Counted from the first letter of the stretch, positions 50,500 through 59,801 are shown. The stretch: 64,000 nucleotides of DNA from an uncultured Bacteroidota bacterium (GCA_902790215.1 CADAQX010000023.1:1-64000); one strand, 5' to 3'. Notes: generated from the sequence alone by a model not told the origin. A program made the numbers and translations.

Positions 50500-53400
50500 T
50501 CACGGCACAGCAATGGTTTGCGAGTCGGTGTTGGCGCGGAACTCAGGCGCATAAACGCTTTGGAGGGTGCAGATACCATTAGCGAAGGTGCCGCTGTGAC
50601 GCACCCACAGGTCGTACTCCACGTAGTAGTGCTCGGGGTTCAGATGGTCAATGTAGCAGTCGGTCCATTCGTCGCGGACATCCACATAGTAGCGAAGTCC
50701 TTGGTTCCACTGCCAGCCGCTGGTGGTGCTGGCGGGCTCGAAGGTGGCGGCACGCTGGTCGCGTAGCACCATGTTGTCGAAACCTTGCATACAGTCTATA
50801 TCTATGTGTACGCGCACACGGTCGCCCACATGGAGCTTGTCGCCAGGGTTCAGGAGGGTGAGGCTGCCGTCGGCATTGACACGGCTGAGGGTCTTGCGGA
50901 GCTTCATGCCGGTGCCGTTGTACTGGATGCTGTCGATGGGGGTATCGTGGCTGTGGAACACTGCACCCCAGGCGGGGAGGTGAGAGGAGTTATTTAGTTG
51001 AAAGTTGAGAGTTGAAAGTTGAGCCGGCGTGTCGCCGGTGACGTTCAATGTAGCTGCATTGCTATCGTTCTCAATGGTCAGTTCCTTGTTGTTGACTTTG
51101 ATTCTAACCTTTCCACTATCAGCCTTGATACTTTCGGGTTGGCGCAGCAGGGCACGGAGGGCGCGGGCGGTGGACATGTCGGTGTGCCATGTGGTACCTC
51201 GCTTGGAGGCGAGTATCCATTGCTGGATGCGGCTTACCGACTCCCAGTCGTGCAGCACGTCGGCGAAGACATCCACCATCAGCGCGGCAGTCTCTATGGG
51301 GCGGTCGTACCAGCCGTAGCCGCTCATGTTGCTGAGCCAGTACATGCCTTGGTCGTCGCTTGTGTGGGCACTCTCTTTGATGCGGGTGGCAAGGCTGACG
51401 GCCTCGGCGGTGTCGCCCATGTGCTGCATCAGCAGGGCGAGCTGACCCTGAGTGTGGAGCGATTTGGTTTCAAGGCTACGCATACGGCACAGTTGGTAGT
51501 AGAAGCGGTAGGCCTCCTGCGTGATGCTGTCGCATTCGCTGAGGGGCTTTGTATTGGAGTAAAGACTGCGGGTGTAGAGCAGCGAGAGGTGGTCATCGCT
51601 GGGCTGCGTGGTGCGGTCTTTGTCGGCAACATGCCTCTTGTAGGCATCGACGAGCATATCGTCGAGGGAATTCAGTGCTCTGATGATTTTGGCATGGGGA
51701 AAATCGACTAAGCTTTGCAACACCGCCTCGGTCACATATCGGTTAGGCTGACCGCCACCAGGCATCCAGCTCCATCCGCCGCGGCCACCTTGAGTGTTGT
51801 TTAGTATGTTCATATCACTCTTGGCGCGGTTGGCTGCTTGCTGGCGTTCTTTGTCGGAGATGGGGGAGAGTTGCGAGATGAGGTGGTTGACGTAGATGCT
51901 GTTGGCAAGGTATATGTTGCCCGGCATGAGGAGGCGTTTGAAATGGGGCAGTGCCTCGATGGCGTATTGTATGGGGTTGGCGGTGAAGGCGAGGGTGGTG
52001 CTGTCGCCCGGCGCGGGAGTAGGCAGGGCGATGTCGAAGGTGCGGACCACCTCTTTCCCGTCCACGCTGCCGGGGACATAAAGGAGATGACTGGTAGTGA
52101 TGCGCTCGCGGTTGGAGAGGACTGGCAGCTGGCCTTGTTCGCCGTCGCTGAGGTGTCCGCCAGAGGTGGTTTTATAAGCATAGATCTTGTAGTCGGCCAC
52201 ATGCCAGTCGGCAGGGACGGCAAAGCACGTGGTGCTGATAGCACTGCTATGCGGAGAGACGGTTAATTGAGAATTGGTTGCCGCACTCGGATAATTCTCA
52301 ATTCTCAATTCTCCATTCTCAATTCCTTTCAATTCTTCATTCTCAATTTCAAAGCCTACCTGCACGGTCATCACGCTGTCGGTAAGGTTAGAGACTTTGG
52401 CGCGGATTTCGATGGTATCGCCCTGCCGCAGGAATCGGGGCATGAGGGGCTGCACCATCAGTTCTTTCTGTGCTTGGATGGTGCGGCTGAGGGTGCCTAC
52501 TTGGAACTGGTCGGTCCAGGCAAAGCCGTTCAGCCGCCACCGGGTGAGGATGTCGGGCAGGGTGAAGGAGACGGTGGCATACCCCTCCTTGTCGCTGCGC
52601 AGGGCAGGCTCGAAGAGGGCAAGGGTGCTGAGGTTCTTGCGCACGGAAGAGGCCATATCGGTGGCAGTGCTGCCGAAATTAAACATGGGGGGTATCTCGG
52701 CAATGGCCTCTTTGGGCACATTCACGCCGGTGCGTTTGCGCGAACCTCCTTCTTCGCCACGGGCAGAACCCACGCCGCCGACAGAGGCAACGATACTCTC
52801 AACACTGGTGCCGGGCATTTGGGCGATGTTGTCGGCGGACATACGGGCACCACTTTCAGGAGCGCCTATCTCAATGACGGGAACCTTACTGTCAATTATT
52901 TGGACTTCTTCTAATTTCGTGGCGGTAGGCGACATCGCGATGTTCAGCACCCTCGCACCATTACTGGGGACGGTAATGCGATGTTCCAGTTTCTGGTATC
53001 CGACGGTGGAGGCGATAAAGGTGTATTCGCCTGAGGGTACTCCCTTTAGGACAAAGTTGCCGTCGAAGTCGGTCGTGGTACCTTTTACCGTGCCATTACC
53101 ATATTTGACAACCACGTTGACGAAGGGCAGGGGTTCTTGGGTTTGAATGTCGATAATGGTGCCCATGATGCTGACACCCAAGCGGTCAATCAGTTGCTTG
53201 TGGTAGTTGGCCACCTCAGGCAGGGCAAAGCCTATGCGTGGCTGGCCGACGGTGGGATTGAGAGGTAGTAGGGGTGTTTTAACGGTGTAGCTCATGCGTT
53301 CCGACTCTATATGGGGCGGCATGATTTGAAGCTCTTGGTATTCTTTCCACCAGGGCCAGAAGCCGTATTTCAAGTGTCCGTATTCCTCCAATGCGAGGTC

Positions 53401-56400
53401 GTACATGGTGAGGCTGAGGTTGGATTCGATACCTTTTGGGAGGGTGTCGCCCTGCGTGACACGCAGACGCCACTGCTCCTGTTCGCCGGGCTGCATACGG
53501 TCGCGGAAGGTCTCGATGCCTATATCTAACCGCAGGTCGGGGCGGAGCACGTTAATTGCATAGCGTATGGCGAAGGTGCGTCCCTCGCGCATGGCAGCCA
53601 GTGTCACCACACAGCCCTCCCGCATCCGCTTGGTGATGGGGATGACGAGGGTGGAGGTGTGGCTGCTGTCGAGCACCAGCATGCCGCGGCGGTAGCACTT
53701 GGCGGCATGGTCTATGCGGTAGAAGAGCGGTTGGTTGCCGTAGGGGCTGCCCAGTTCTATGCGCACGGTGTCGCCCACACGGCAGGTGAGGGTGGGGGTG
53801 TATGTCCAGTCGCGTTGGGGGGTGGTGCGCAGCCACACGATGTCGTCGCCCGTCACACGGCCGTTGGGGGCTACGTAGTTGATAAGGGTGTCGTGCTGGT
53901 TGCTGTCGGGCGTGTAAAAGGTGACGCGGTAGAGCCCCGAGGGGAGGTTGGGGATCTCTATCTTGCGAGCTTCGGTGGTCTGGTCGAAGCGTGTGGCGAC
54001 AACAGGCCAGGAGTGCTTGTCGCCCTCCTCGCGGCTAAAGGCACGATAGGGGAAAAGGTGTTGAAACTCCTCGCGTGTGCCCACCCAGCGGGCGTCGGGG
54101 TACTCCTTCATCAGGGTGTCGAGGGTGCGGATGGTGTCGGGCTGCCGCAATTGCTGCAACACCATGCGCACAGCTCCCTTCAGTGGCTGGTGGTCGAAAT
54201 TGTTGTAGGCAAAGGTGAGGTGGCTGAGGTCGTCGCCGGTGGGCATGCAATAGCCGTCGGCATCCGACACATGGAGCGAGAGGTGCTGCTCGTGCATCTC
54301 CCCGTCGGCATCGATGGCGTGGACATAAGCGGTGTAGATTTTAGTTTCTTTAGAAATCCTAGGATTTCTAGAATCTATAGAGTCTATAGTATCTATAGTT
54401 CTAATTGGAGTAAAAGAGAATTGGAAGTTCCCCTCTTCGTCAACCGTGAGGCTGTCGCTGAAGGGGAAGTCGTTGGCGACGGTGTTGGCTTGCAGGGGGT
54501 TGGTCATGGGCTCGCAACTGACCTCCCATTTGATGCGTGTGCCAGTCATGGGGGCACCGCTGTAGCTTGCCACATTGCCGTAGAACGTCACGGGCTGGCC
54601 GAAGCGGCGAACGGCGGTAGAGTCGGTGCTGTCCTTGGTGGTGGAGAGCGATAGCATGAAATGGGGCTGCTTGTAAGCCTCTACCTTTATCCGTCGTTCA
54701 TTGTAGTAATCGTAACCCCAGTAATTGTAATTTTCGTCGGACGACCTGACGGAGAGGTCGTAATACCCATTCTGTCCATCTGCAGGGACGACAAACTCGC
54801 CCCAGCAGCGGCCGTGGCTGTCGGTGACCAGGTGGAGGGTGTCTTCGTTGTCGTCATATCTATTGGAAAAGGTGGCTATCAGCTTCACATTCTTGGCAGG
54901 GCGTAGATGTGACTTCCATTCCTTGCCGCGACTATGCTTGTGGTAGGCGACGCAACTGAAGTGCACGGTGTCGCCCAAACGGTAGACAGGGCGGTCGGTC
55001 ATCACTATGTCCAGCCGTTTTGGATTTTGATGGTAGGCATGGCCAATGAATACATCATAATAGCCTCCATACTCCGTTTCATACCCTTCTACCCGAGCGG
55101 CCAGCACTTCTGGGTCGGTAAGCACGTAGCGCAGCGACGAGGTGGGGAAGCGGAAGAAACCCTCGCTGTCGGTGCGGCGGCGTAGGCGGTAGTGCAGGTT
55201 TGTTATTTCACCATAGGAGTGTAGCGTGACCCGCTTGTAGGCGAGAGGCTGCCCCGTGGTGCGGTCAACCAGATGTCCCTGCGAAGGAGAGAGGCCAGAG
55301 CGTCTGCTCGGCTTGAGGGGTGTATCGTAGGCGAAGAAGGCGGCATCGGCACTTTGGTACTCCTCGTAGCACAGCGAGCTGTCGGTATAAGCCACCAGAT
55401 AGTAGTCGCCCTGTGGCACGTGGGGCAGGGCTATCAGATAGGAATGCGTCAGGTGGTCGCCCGGGTCGGGCAGCGGCTGCTGCCACTGTGCCACGGAGGG
55501 GAGCCGCAAAAGGGTGTCGGAGTGTTTTCTCCAGTCTCGGCTGTCCTCAAGTAGCTGCTGCGACACTATCTTGAATTTGAGCAGCGGCGTGTTGCACGCC
55601 TCCACCACAGCCATACGGTAGCGTTTCGACGACTCGGTTTGGTTATAATGCAGCTCATAGCGCGTCTGGCAGATGTTCCTCCGCAGCAGTCGGCAGAGGT
55701 AAGCGCCGTAAGTGTTGGGATAGCGTCTTTCAGTCTCGAGGCAGAGTTGCTCCGCCTTCACCCTCTGCCTGTTGAAGTCGAGATTTTCAGCCTGCCTTAG
55801 GCACAGCATAGCACGCATATCGTCGGTGGCAAGCAGGGGGCGGTAGTAGCGGACAAGGCTGTCGAGGGTGAGGAGTTTGATATTGCTGCTGTAGCACACC
55901 TCGTAACGCTGCAGGTCGAGCCACAGTCTCGTGTCGGCAGGGCTTGAGGCATAAAGCTCCGCCACCCGCCGATGTAGCGAGAGGGGGTAGGGCAATTCAG
56001 AATCGAGAATTGAGAGTTGAGAATTGGCTGTCGCGTCCGGATGATTTTGAGAATTGAACATCGGCTTCAGCACATTGTCGCGCATGGCGGGTGCGAGTTT
56101 GGCGAGGTCGATGCGGTGCTCCGAGGGTTCGAGCAGTGTCTGCACCAATATGCCTAACAGGGTAGTGTCTAAAGGTGGAAGGGTGATGCTGTCGTTAGTT
56201 GGGTTGCGGAACAGGCGGCGGTAGGGGTGTGTGTCGGCCCTCCGCAGTGCGTCGGCCTGTGCCAACACATGGTCGGCACATACCATCAGAGTGTCCTCCA
56301 TACGTTGGCGGTGCCATCGGAAGTACTTCATGTTGGGGTCGTCGGAAGGTTTGTTGCGGTCCAGACGGTAATTATATTTCGAATACAGGCTGTTGTAAGT

Positions 56401-56718
56401 TTGAAAGAGGAAAGCGTAAGCCACAGCGCGGTCCACGCCCTGCAGTCTGCGTGCCAAAAGGTTGTAGCGCATCAGGGCCGAATCGGCGGCATCTTTGCTA
56501 TAGGCATAGTCGAGTGCCGTGAGGTAGAAGGCCGCGGTGAGCAACTCGGAGCCGTTGCCGTCGGCGAGAGCCTGACGGTAGTACCCCTGTGCCAAGGGGT
56601 AGGCAGTGGCGTAATTTGCCTTGCTGATAAGGGTGTCAAGACGGTCCCATCGGTTGCTTTGCGCTGTGGCAGTCAATGCAGTCAGTACGATGAGGCATAG
56701 AAGAAACGCTCTTTTCAT
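50500..56718 (-). CDS. Giant bacterial alpha-2-macroglobulin with inserted CarboxypepD_reg and TonB-plug-like domains, no thioester
   Basis: 2072 residues, signal peptide MKRAFLLCLIVLTALTATAQ. The N-terminal 450 residues are helical. Macroglobulin MG domains follow (MG2 region RLDIVMTDRPVYRLGDTVHFSC at about 575). A CarboxypepD_reg sandwich is inserted at about 1184-1265 (GTIIDIQTQEPLPFVNVVVK), then a plug-like motif (SADNIAQMPGTSVESIVASVGGV). The A2M segment is at about 1346-1410 (FEPALRSDKEGYATVSFTLP) and the thioester-domain helices end with the receptor-like C-domain. The CxEQ thioester is absent: the site reads ALPHFKRLLMPGNIYLANS. It may trap proteases mechanically or serve in surface assembly. 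Four stretches (about 220-242, 771-791, 1456-1485, 1899-1907) are encoded by simple-repeat DNA. Confidence 0.88.
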   Translation of the reverse strand: MKRAFLLCLIVLTALTATAQSNRWDRLDTLISKANYATAYPLAQGYYRQALADGNGSELLTAAFYLTALDYAYSKDAADSALMRYNLLARRLQGVDRAVAYAFLFQTYNSLYSKYNYRLDRNKPSDDPNMKYFRWHRQRMEDTLMVCADHVLAQADALRRADTHPYRRLFRNPTNDSITLPPLDTTLLGILVQTLLEPSEHRIDLAKLAPAMRDNVLKPMFNSQNHPDATANSQLSILDSELPYPLSLHRRVAELYASSPADTRLWLDLQRYEVCYSSNIKLLTLDSLVRYYRPLLATDDMRAMLCLRQAENLDFNRQRVKAEQLCLETERRYPNTYGAYLCRLLRRNICQTRYELHYNQTESSKRYRMAVVEACNTPLLKFKIVSQQLLEDSRDWRKHSDTLLRLPSVAQWQQPLPDPGDHLTHSYLIALPHVPQGDYYLVAYTDSSLCYEEYQSADAAFFAYDTPLKPSRRSGLSPSQGHLVDRTTGQPLAYKRVTLHSYGEITNLHYRLRRRTDSEGFFRFPTSSLRYVLTDPEVLAARVEGYETEYGGYYDVFIGHAYHQNPKRLDIVMTDRPVYRLGDTVHFSCVAYHKHSRGKEWKSHLRPAKNVKLIATFSNRYDDNEDTLHLVTDSHGRCWGEFVVPADGQNGYYDLSVRSSDENYNYWGYDYYNERRIKVEAYKQPHFMLSLSTTKDSTDSTAVRRFGQPVTFYGNVASYSGAPMTGTRIKWEVSCEPMTNPLQANTVANDFPFSDSLTVDEEGNFQFSFTPIRTIDTIDSIDSRNPRISKETKIYTAYVHAIDADGEMHEQHLSLHVSDADGYCMPTGDDLSHLTFAYNNFDHQPLKGAVRMVLQQLRQPDTIRTLDTLMKEYPDARWVGTREEFQHLFPYRAFSREEGDKHSWPVVATRFDQTTEARKIEIPNLPSGLYRVTFYTPDSNQHDTLINYVAPNGRVTGDDIVWLRTTPQRDWTYTPTLTCRVGDTVRIELGSPYGNQPLFYRIDHAAKCYRRGMLVLDSSHTSTLVIPITKRMREGCVVTLAAMREGRTFAIRYAINVLRPDLRLDIGIETFRDRMQPGEQEQWRLRVTQGDTLPKGIESNLSLTMYDLALEEYGHLKYGFWPWWKEYQELQIMPPHIESERMSYTVKTPLLPLNPTVGQPRIGFALPEVANYHKQLIDRLGVSIMGTIIDIQTQEPLPFVNVVVKYGNGTVKGTTTDFDGNFVLKGVPSGEYTFIASTVGYQKLEHRITVPSNGARVLNIAMSPTATKLEEVQIIDSKVPVIEIGAPESGARMSADNIAQMPGTSVESIVASVGGVGSARGEEGGSRKRTGVNVPKEAIAEIPPMFNFGSTATDMASSVRKNLSTLALFEPALRSDKEGYATVSFTLPDILTRWRLNGFAWTDQFQVGTLSRTIQAQKELMVQPLMPRFLRQGDTIEIRAKVSNLTDSVMTVQVGFEIENEELKGIENGELRIENYPSAATNSQLTVSPHSSAISTTCFAVPADWHVADYKIYAYKTTSGGHLSDGEQGQLPVLSNRERITTSHLLYVPGSVDGKEVVRTFDIALPTPAPGDSTTLAFTANPIQYAIEALPHFKRLLMPGNIYLANSIYVNHLISQLSPISDKERQQAANRAKSDMNILNNTQGGRGGWSWMPGGGQPNRYVTEAVLQSLVDFPHAKIIRALNSLDDMLVDAYKRHVADKDRTTQPSDDHLSLLYTRSLYSNTKPLSECDSITQEAYRFYYQLCRMRSLETKSLHTQGQLALLMQHMGDTAEAVSLATRIKESAHTSDDQGMYWLSNMSGYGWYDRPIETAALMVDVFADVLHDWESVSRIQQWILASKRGTTWHTDMSTARALRALLRQPESIKADSGKVRIKVNNKELTIENDSNAATLNVTGDTPAQLSTLNFQLNNSSHLPAWGAVFHSHDTPIDSIQYNGTGMKLRKTLSRVNADGSLTLLNPGDKLHVGDRVRVHIDIDCMQGFDNMVLRDQRAATFEPASTTSGWQWNQGLRYYVDVRDEWTDCYIDHLNPEHYYVEYDLWVRHSGTFANGICTLQSVYAPEFRANTDSQTIAVP
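50997..51022. repeat. In-frame simple repeat, site 1 of the 2-macroglobulin gene
   Basis: TTGAAAGTTGAGAGTTGAAAGTTGAG-type DNA, encoding QLSTLNFQL. The same words follow the alaX stop at 42228-42252. Confidence 0.7.
52264..52350. repeat. In-frame simple repeat, site 2 of the 2-macroglobulin gene
   Basis: AATTCTCAATTCTCAATTCT-type repeats around TTGCCGCACTCGGAT, encoding EIENEELKGIENGELRIENY and SAATNSQLT. The core order (repeat, GC-rich core, repeat) parallels site 4 at 55994. Confidence 0.75.
54346..54405. repeat. In-frame simple repeat, site 3 of the 2-macroglobulin gene
   Basis: AGAAATCCTAGGATTTCT palindrome plus TCTATAGAGTCTATAGTATC repeats, encoding IDTIDSIDSRNPRIS. Resembles the hairpin at 26746-26775. 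Confidence 0.65.
55994..56059. repeat. In-frame simple repeat, site 4 of the 2-macroglobulin gene
   Basis: TCGAGAATTGAGAGTTGAGA repeats around CTGTCGCGTCCGGATGA, encoding FNSQNHPDATANSQLSILDS. Parallels site 2 in arrangement and shares ANSQL-type peptides. Confidence 0.7.
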
Positions 56719-56748
56719 TGCGGTATGAGATAATCGTTTTTAGAATTG

Positions 56749-56756
56749 CAAATATA
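56749..56756 (-). promoter_or_regulatory. -7 element (TATATTTG) of the 2-macroglobulin gene
   Basis: Minus-strand TATATTTGCAATTC, about 31 bases upstream of ATG 56718. Confidence 0.65.
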
Positions 56757-57045
56757 CGTTATTTTTTTCGAATTATAAGAAAGTTGCCGCCTGGCGGCCA
56801 GTTTTCATAACGTTTAGAGCCAAAAAAGAGGCAAAAAGTGACAGCAGAGATCTATTTGCAGCCGTTTTCCAGATGTCCCGACGGGCCGGACAGCGTGGCT
56901 CCACGTGCTGATGCCGCTGCTTCGCGCGGAATTTACTTTTTTCCCTGCGAGGGATTACGCCTGTTTACTCCACCTTTCTTCACCTTTCCGATAGTGTCGC
57001 ATGTTTACCCCAACATTCCTCTGGGTGCCTTCCGGGCTCGTTGTT

Positions 57046-57154
57046 GCGTCGTTCTTAATCCTATCGTTTTTCGATATGTTTCCCCCATTTTTCCCTTTCT
57101 GAAACGGAAAACGAGTGGAAAACGATCGAATAACGATCGAATAAATGACGACGC
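57046..57154 (-). repeat. MITE-like palindromic repeat, copy D
   Basis: 109 bp with short terminal inverted repeats GCGTCGT (57046-57052) and ACGACGC (57148-57154), and the central TTTTTCCCTTTCTGAAACGG palindrome. 57117-57154 is the exact reverse complement of copy A 10886-10923 (38/38). Confidence 0.75.
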
Positions 57155-57175
57155 TTGATGGTTACTAAATAGAGA

Positions 57176-57206
57176 GAGGGTGTCCCATAAGTTTTGGGAC
57201 ACCCTC
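57176..57206 (-). terminator. Strong hairpin after the AAA_14 gene
   Basis: GAGGGTGTCCCA (57176-57187) pairs perfectly with 57195-57206 around a 7-base loop; one further A-T pair extends it. It lies 24 bases past the AAA_14 stop. Confidence 0.75.
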
Positions 57207-57229
57207 TTGTCGTCTCGAGGTGAGTTATG

Positions 57230-58579
57230 CTACAGGCATATTGTCATGTATAGTGGCAGGTATGTGATGCCGTCTTTTTCTGCGTAGTCGCCAGAGTGTA
57301 TCACATAGGGTGTGGAGAGGTACTCCCTGTATTTGCGGAGGCACTTTTCTAACGATGCCAATGCATAGTGCGATGAGGATTTCACCTCGATGGGCGAAAT
57401 ATTGTGCCGTGAGGTGACGGACGGCTTCCTCACAAGAAAGTCTATCTCCATCCTATCCTCGGCGACGGTTGACGGATTGGAGTAGAAGTAAAGGTCGTTG
57501 CCCGCAGTACGCAACATCTGTGCGACAATGTTCTCAACCAACATGCCTTTGTTGACCTCCAGTTTGTCGAACATGAGTTTCTTATAGAGCTGCCCTCGCT
57601 CAATGTCTTTCTCCCCAAACGCCATTGCTATGAGCAACCCAGTGTCAGCCATATAGAGTTTACGCTTGGCTTCATCACGGTTTAGATAAAGGCCGACATT
57701 GGGCTCTGTGGCGGCATAGCACACATTCACCACCCGTGACTCTTCAAGCCAAAAGAAGGCATTGGCATAGTCGCGTGTGCGGGTGCCCTTGCCGAGGTCT
57801 CCGACACGAAACCGCTTTTCATGACGTTGCAATTGAGAGGGTATCGTGTCGAAGACACGTGTGACTTTCTGCTCACTGCCCGCAGCATACTTGCTGATAT
57901 CGGCACGATAAATCTTCAGAATGTTGCGCTTTATATGGTCTACCCTGTTAAAGTCTTTCTCATTGACATAAGTGTCTACAGCCTGAGGCATACCGCCCAC
58001 AATTATGTACTGACGGAAGAGTTCCATTGCCTTTCTGTGCAACGCTGCCCCTAATGGTTTGCGTGCAGAGAAACATTCGCGGATATAGCCCATCAGGTCA
58101 TCCTTCCCTAACGCCCATAGGAACTCCTCGAAATCCATCGGGTACATGTCAATCCGCTCTTCTTCCGACGGGATGACTATATTCTTTACATTGCGATTTA
58201 TGCTGACAAGCGAACCTGTCTCAATGTAGTCGAAACGACCATCTTTGACCAAATGTTTGATTGCCGCTCTGGCTGGAGGGTACTGCTGTACTTCGTCGAA
58301 CACAATGACCGACTCGCGCGGATACAGCCGTACATCCTTTAACAACGACAACATCCGAAAAAAGGTGTCAAGGTCGCCAAGGTACTCCTCGAATAACATC
58401 TTTAACTGTTTATCCTCTTTGCTGAAGTCGATAAGAATATAGGATTTGTATTCATTACGAGCAAATTCTTCCACTATATAGCTCTTCCCAACACGCCTTG
58501 CTCCATCTATTAAAACAGCAGTTTTACCGTTCCAATCTTTCTTCCATTTTAATAACTCATTATAAATCTTGCGTTTCAT
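57230..58579 (-). CDS. AAA_14 / DUF4143 ATP-binding protein
   Basis: 449 residues. N-terminal AAA_14 ATPase: Walker A GARRVGKSYIVEEF (about 26-39), Walker B SVIVFDEVQQYPPAR (about 90-104), sensor ETGSLVSI. C-terminal DUF4143 (about 200-440) has a PD-(D/E)xK-like core, MEIDFLVRKP and PIEVKSS. These abundant, often horizontally moved proteins in Bacteroidales have no firm function; roles in stress or mobile-element maintenance have been suggested. AT-richer than its neighbours, monocistronic, with its own promoter and terminator. Confidence 0.88.
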   Translation of the reverse strand: MKRKIYNELLKWKKDWNGKTAVLIDGARRVGKSYIVEEFARNEYKSYILIDFSKEDKQLKMLFEEYLGDLDTFFRMLSLLKDVRLYPRESVIVFDEVQQYPPARAAIKHLVKDGRFDYIETGSLVSINRNVKNIVIPSEEERIDMYPMDFEEFLWALGKDDLMGYIRECFSARKPLGAALHRKAMELFRQYIIVGGMPQAVDTYVNEKDFNRVDHIKRNILKIYRADISKYAAGSEQKVTRVFDTIPSQLQRHEKRFRVGDLGKGTRTRDYANAFFWLEESRVVNVCYAATEPNVGLYLNRDEAKRKLYMADTGLLIAMAFGEKDIERGQLYKKLMFDKLEVNKGMLVENIVAQMLRTAGNDLYFYSNPSTVAEDRMEIDFLVRKPSVTSRHNISPIEVKSSSHYALASLEKCLRKYREYLSTPYVIHSGDYAEKDGITYLPLYMTICL

Positions 58580-58606
58580 AAAGTAATTGCACCAAATTTA
58601 TATTTG

Positions 58607-58614
58607 CAAATATA
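58607..58614 (-). promoter_or_regulatory. -7 element (TATATTTG) of the AAA_14 gene
   Basis: Minus-strand TATATTTGCAAATATA, itself palindromic, about 28 bases upstream of ATG 58579. Confidence 0.65.
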
Positions 58615-58753
58615 CGAAAATAACACCAAATAGCAATAATACAAAGTGCATTTTCTACACCAAACAGAGCTATTACGTGTTAAAATATGTAAAAAGCCCT
58701 CCTATTTCAGTGAACAGTTGTGTAGGGGGCGTTGCTTTTGTGAGAGAAACAAC

Positions 58754-58794
58754 CTCGCCACAGCGAGAAAGGGAAGGCTTTCTGCTGTGGCGAG
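58754..58794. terminator. Long hairpin downstream of the threonine dehydrogenase gene
   Basis: CTCGCCACAGC (58754-58764) pairs with 58784-58794 and continues inward as AGAAAG/CTTTCT after a one-base bulge: 17 pairs, loop GAAGG-like. Probable terminator of the minus-strand gene at 58854. Confidence 0.75.
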
Positions 58795-58853
58795 ATTAAA
58801 AGGCTGTTTTATACAACATATGGGGCAGTAGGTTGCTCCTATACGGTCGCAAA

Positions 58854-59801
58854 CTACAGCAGTTTTTTCTTCAGATTGAGAATCATGTCGTCGGTCATCT
58901 TCTCCAGGTCGTACTGCGGATTCCAGCCCCATTCGTTGCGGGCGCAGCTGTCGTCCATCTTGTCGGGCCAGCTGTCGGCGATGGCCTGCTTGATGGGTTC
59001 GGGCTCATAGACCATCTCGAAGTTGGGATAGCGTTTCTTGATGGTGTTGTAGATGATTTCGGGGTCAAAGCTCATGGCAGTGACGTTGAAGCTGTTGCGG
59101 TGCACCAGCTTGGTGGGGTCGGCCTCCATGATGTCAATCATGGCTTTCTGTGCGTCGGGCATGTACATCATGTCCATGAATGTGCCTTTCTTCAGCGGGC
59201 AGACGAATTTCTCGCCCTTGACGGCAGCATAGTAAATCTCCACAGCGTAGTCGGTGGTACCGCCGCCGGGAAGGGTCATGTGGCTGATGAGGCCGGGGAA
59301 GCGGACACTGCGGGTATCGACGCCGAAGCGGGTGAAATAGTAGTCGGAGAGCAGCTCGCCGGTCACCTTGGTGACGCCGTAGATGGTGTTGGGGCGCTGG
59401 ATGGTGTCCTGCGGGGTGTTGTCGTGGGGGGTGCTGGGGCCGAAGGCACCGATGGAGGAGGGGGTGAAGACGGCACAGCCGAAGAGGCGGGCCACTTCGA
59501 GGCAGTTGACCAGCGAGCCGATGCCTACATTCCAGCCCAGCATGGGGTTGAGTTCGGCGGTGGCGCTGAGGATGGCTGCCAGGTTATAGATGGTGTCGAT
59601 GTTGTACTGCTTCACGGCAGTGGCTATCTGCATGATTTGGGTGGAGTCGATGCGCTCCACGGGGCCGCGCTCGTAGGGGTCGCCCTTCAGCGGTCGGAGG
59701 TCGCTGCACACAACATTGTTGTCACCATAGATGTCTCTCAGATTACGGGTCAGCTCGGAACCAATCTGTCCGCCGGCACCAACTATAAGAATTCTTTTCA
59801 T
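58854..59801 (-). CDS. SDR-type L-threonine 3-dehydrogenase (GalE-like)
   Basis: 315 residues. Extended short-chain dehydrogenase: NAD motif VGAGGQIGSEL (residues 7-17), TIYNLAAILS, FTPSSIGAFGPSTP, catalytic Tyr/Lys in YGVTKVTGE, and RFPGLIS. The PGGGTTDYAVEIYYAA and FMDMMYMPDAQKAMI stretches are typical of the UDP-galactose-epimerase-like threonine dehydrogenases (threonine to 2-amino-3-oxobutyrate), distinct from the zinc MDR type. No kbl gene is adjacent in the window. Confidence 0.88.
   Translation of the reverse strand: MKRILIVGAGGQIGSELTRNLRDIYGDNNVVCSDLRPLKGDPYERGPVERIDSTQIMQIATAVKQYNIDTIYNLAAILSATAELNPMLGWNVGIGSLVNCLEVARLFGCAVFTPSSIGAFGPSTPHDNTPQDTIQRPNTIYGVTKVTGELLSDYYFTRFGVDTRSVRFPGLISHMTLPGGGTTDYAVEIYYAAVKGEKFVCPLKKGTFMDMMYMPDAQKAMIDIMEADPTKLVHRNSFNVTAMSFDPEIIYNTIKKRYPNFEMVYEPEPIKQAIADSWPDKMDDSCARNEWGWNPQYDLEKMTDDMILNLKKKLL

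Larger units (their letters stand above)
56757..57229. other. Gene-free stretch between the 2-macroglobulin and AAA_14 genes
   Basis: Contains palindromic repeat copy D (57046-57154) and a hairpin terminator (57176-57206). The remaining 56760-57040 part is unremarkable mixed sequence without a convincing ORF or RNA gene. Confidence 0.6.
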
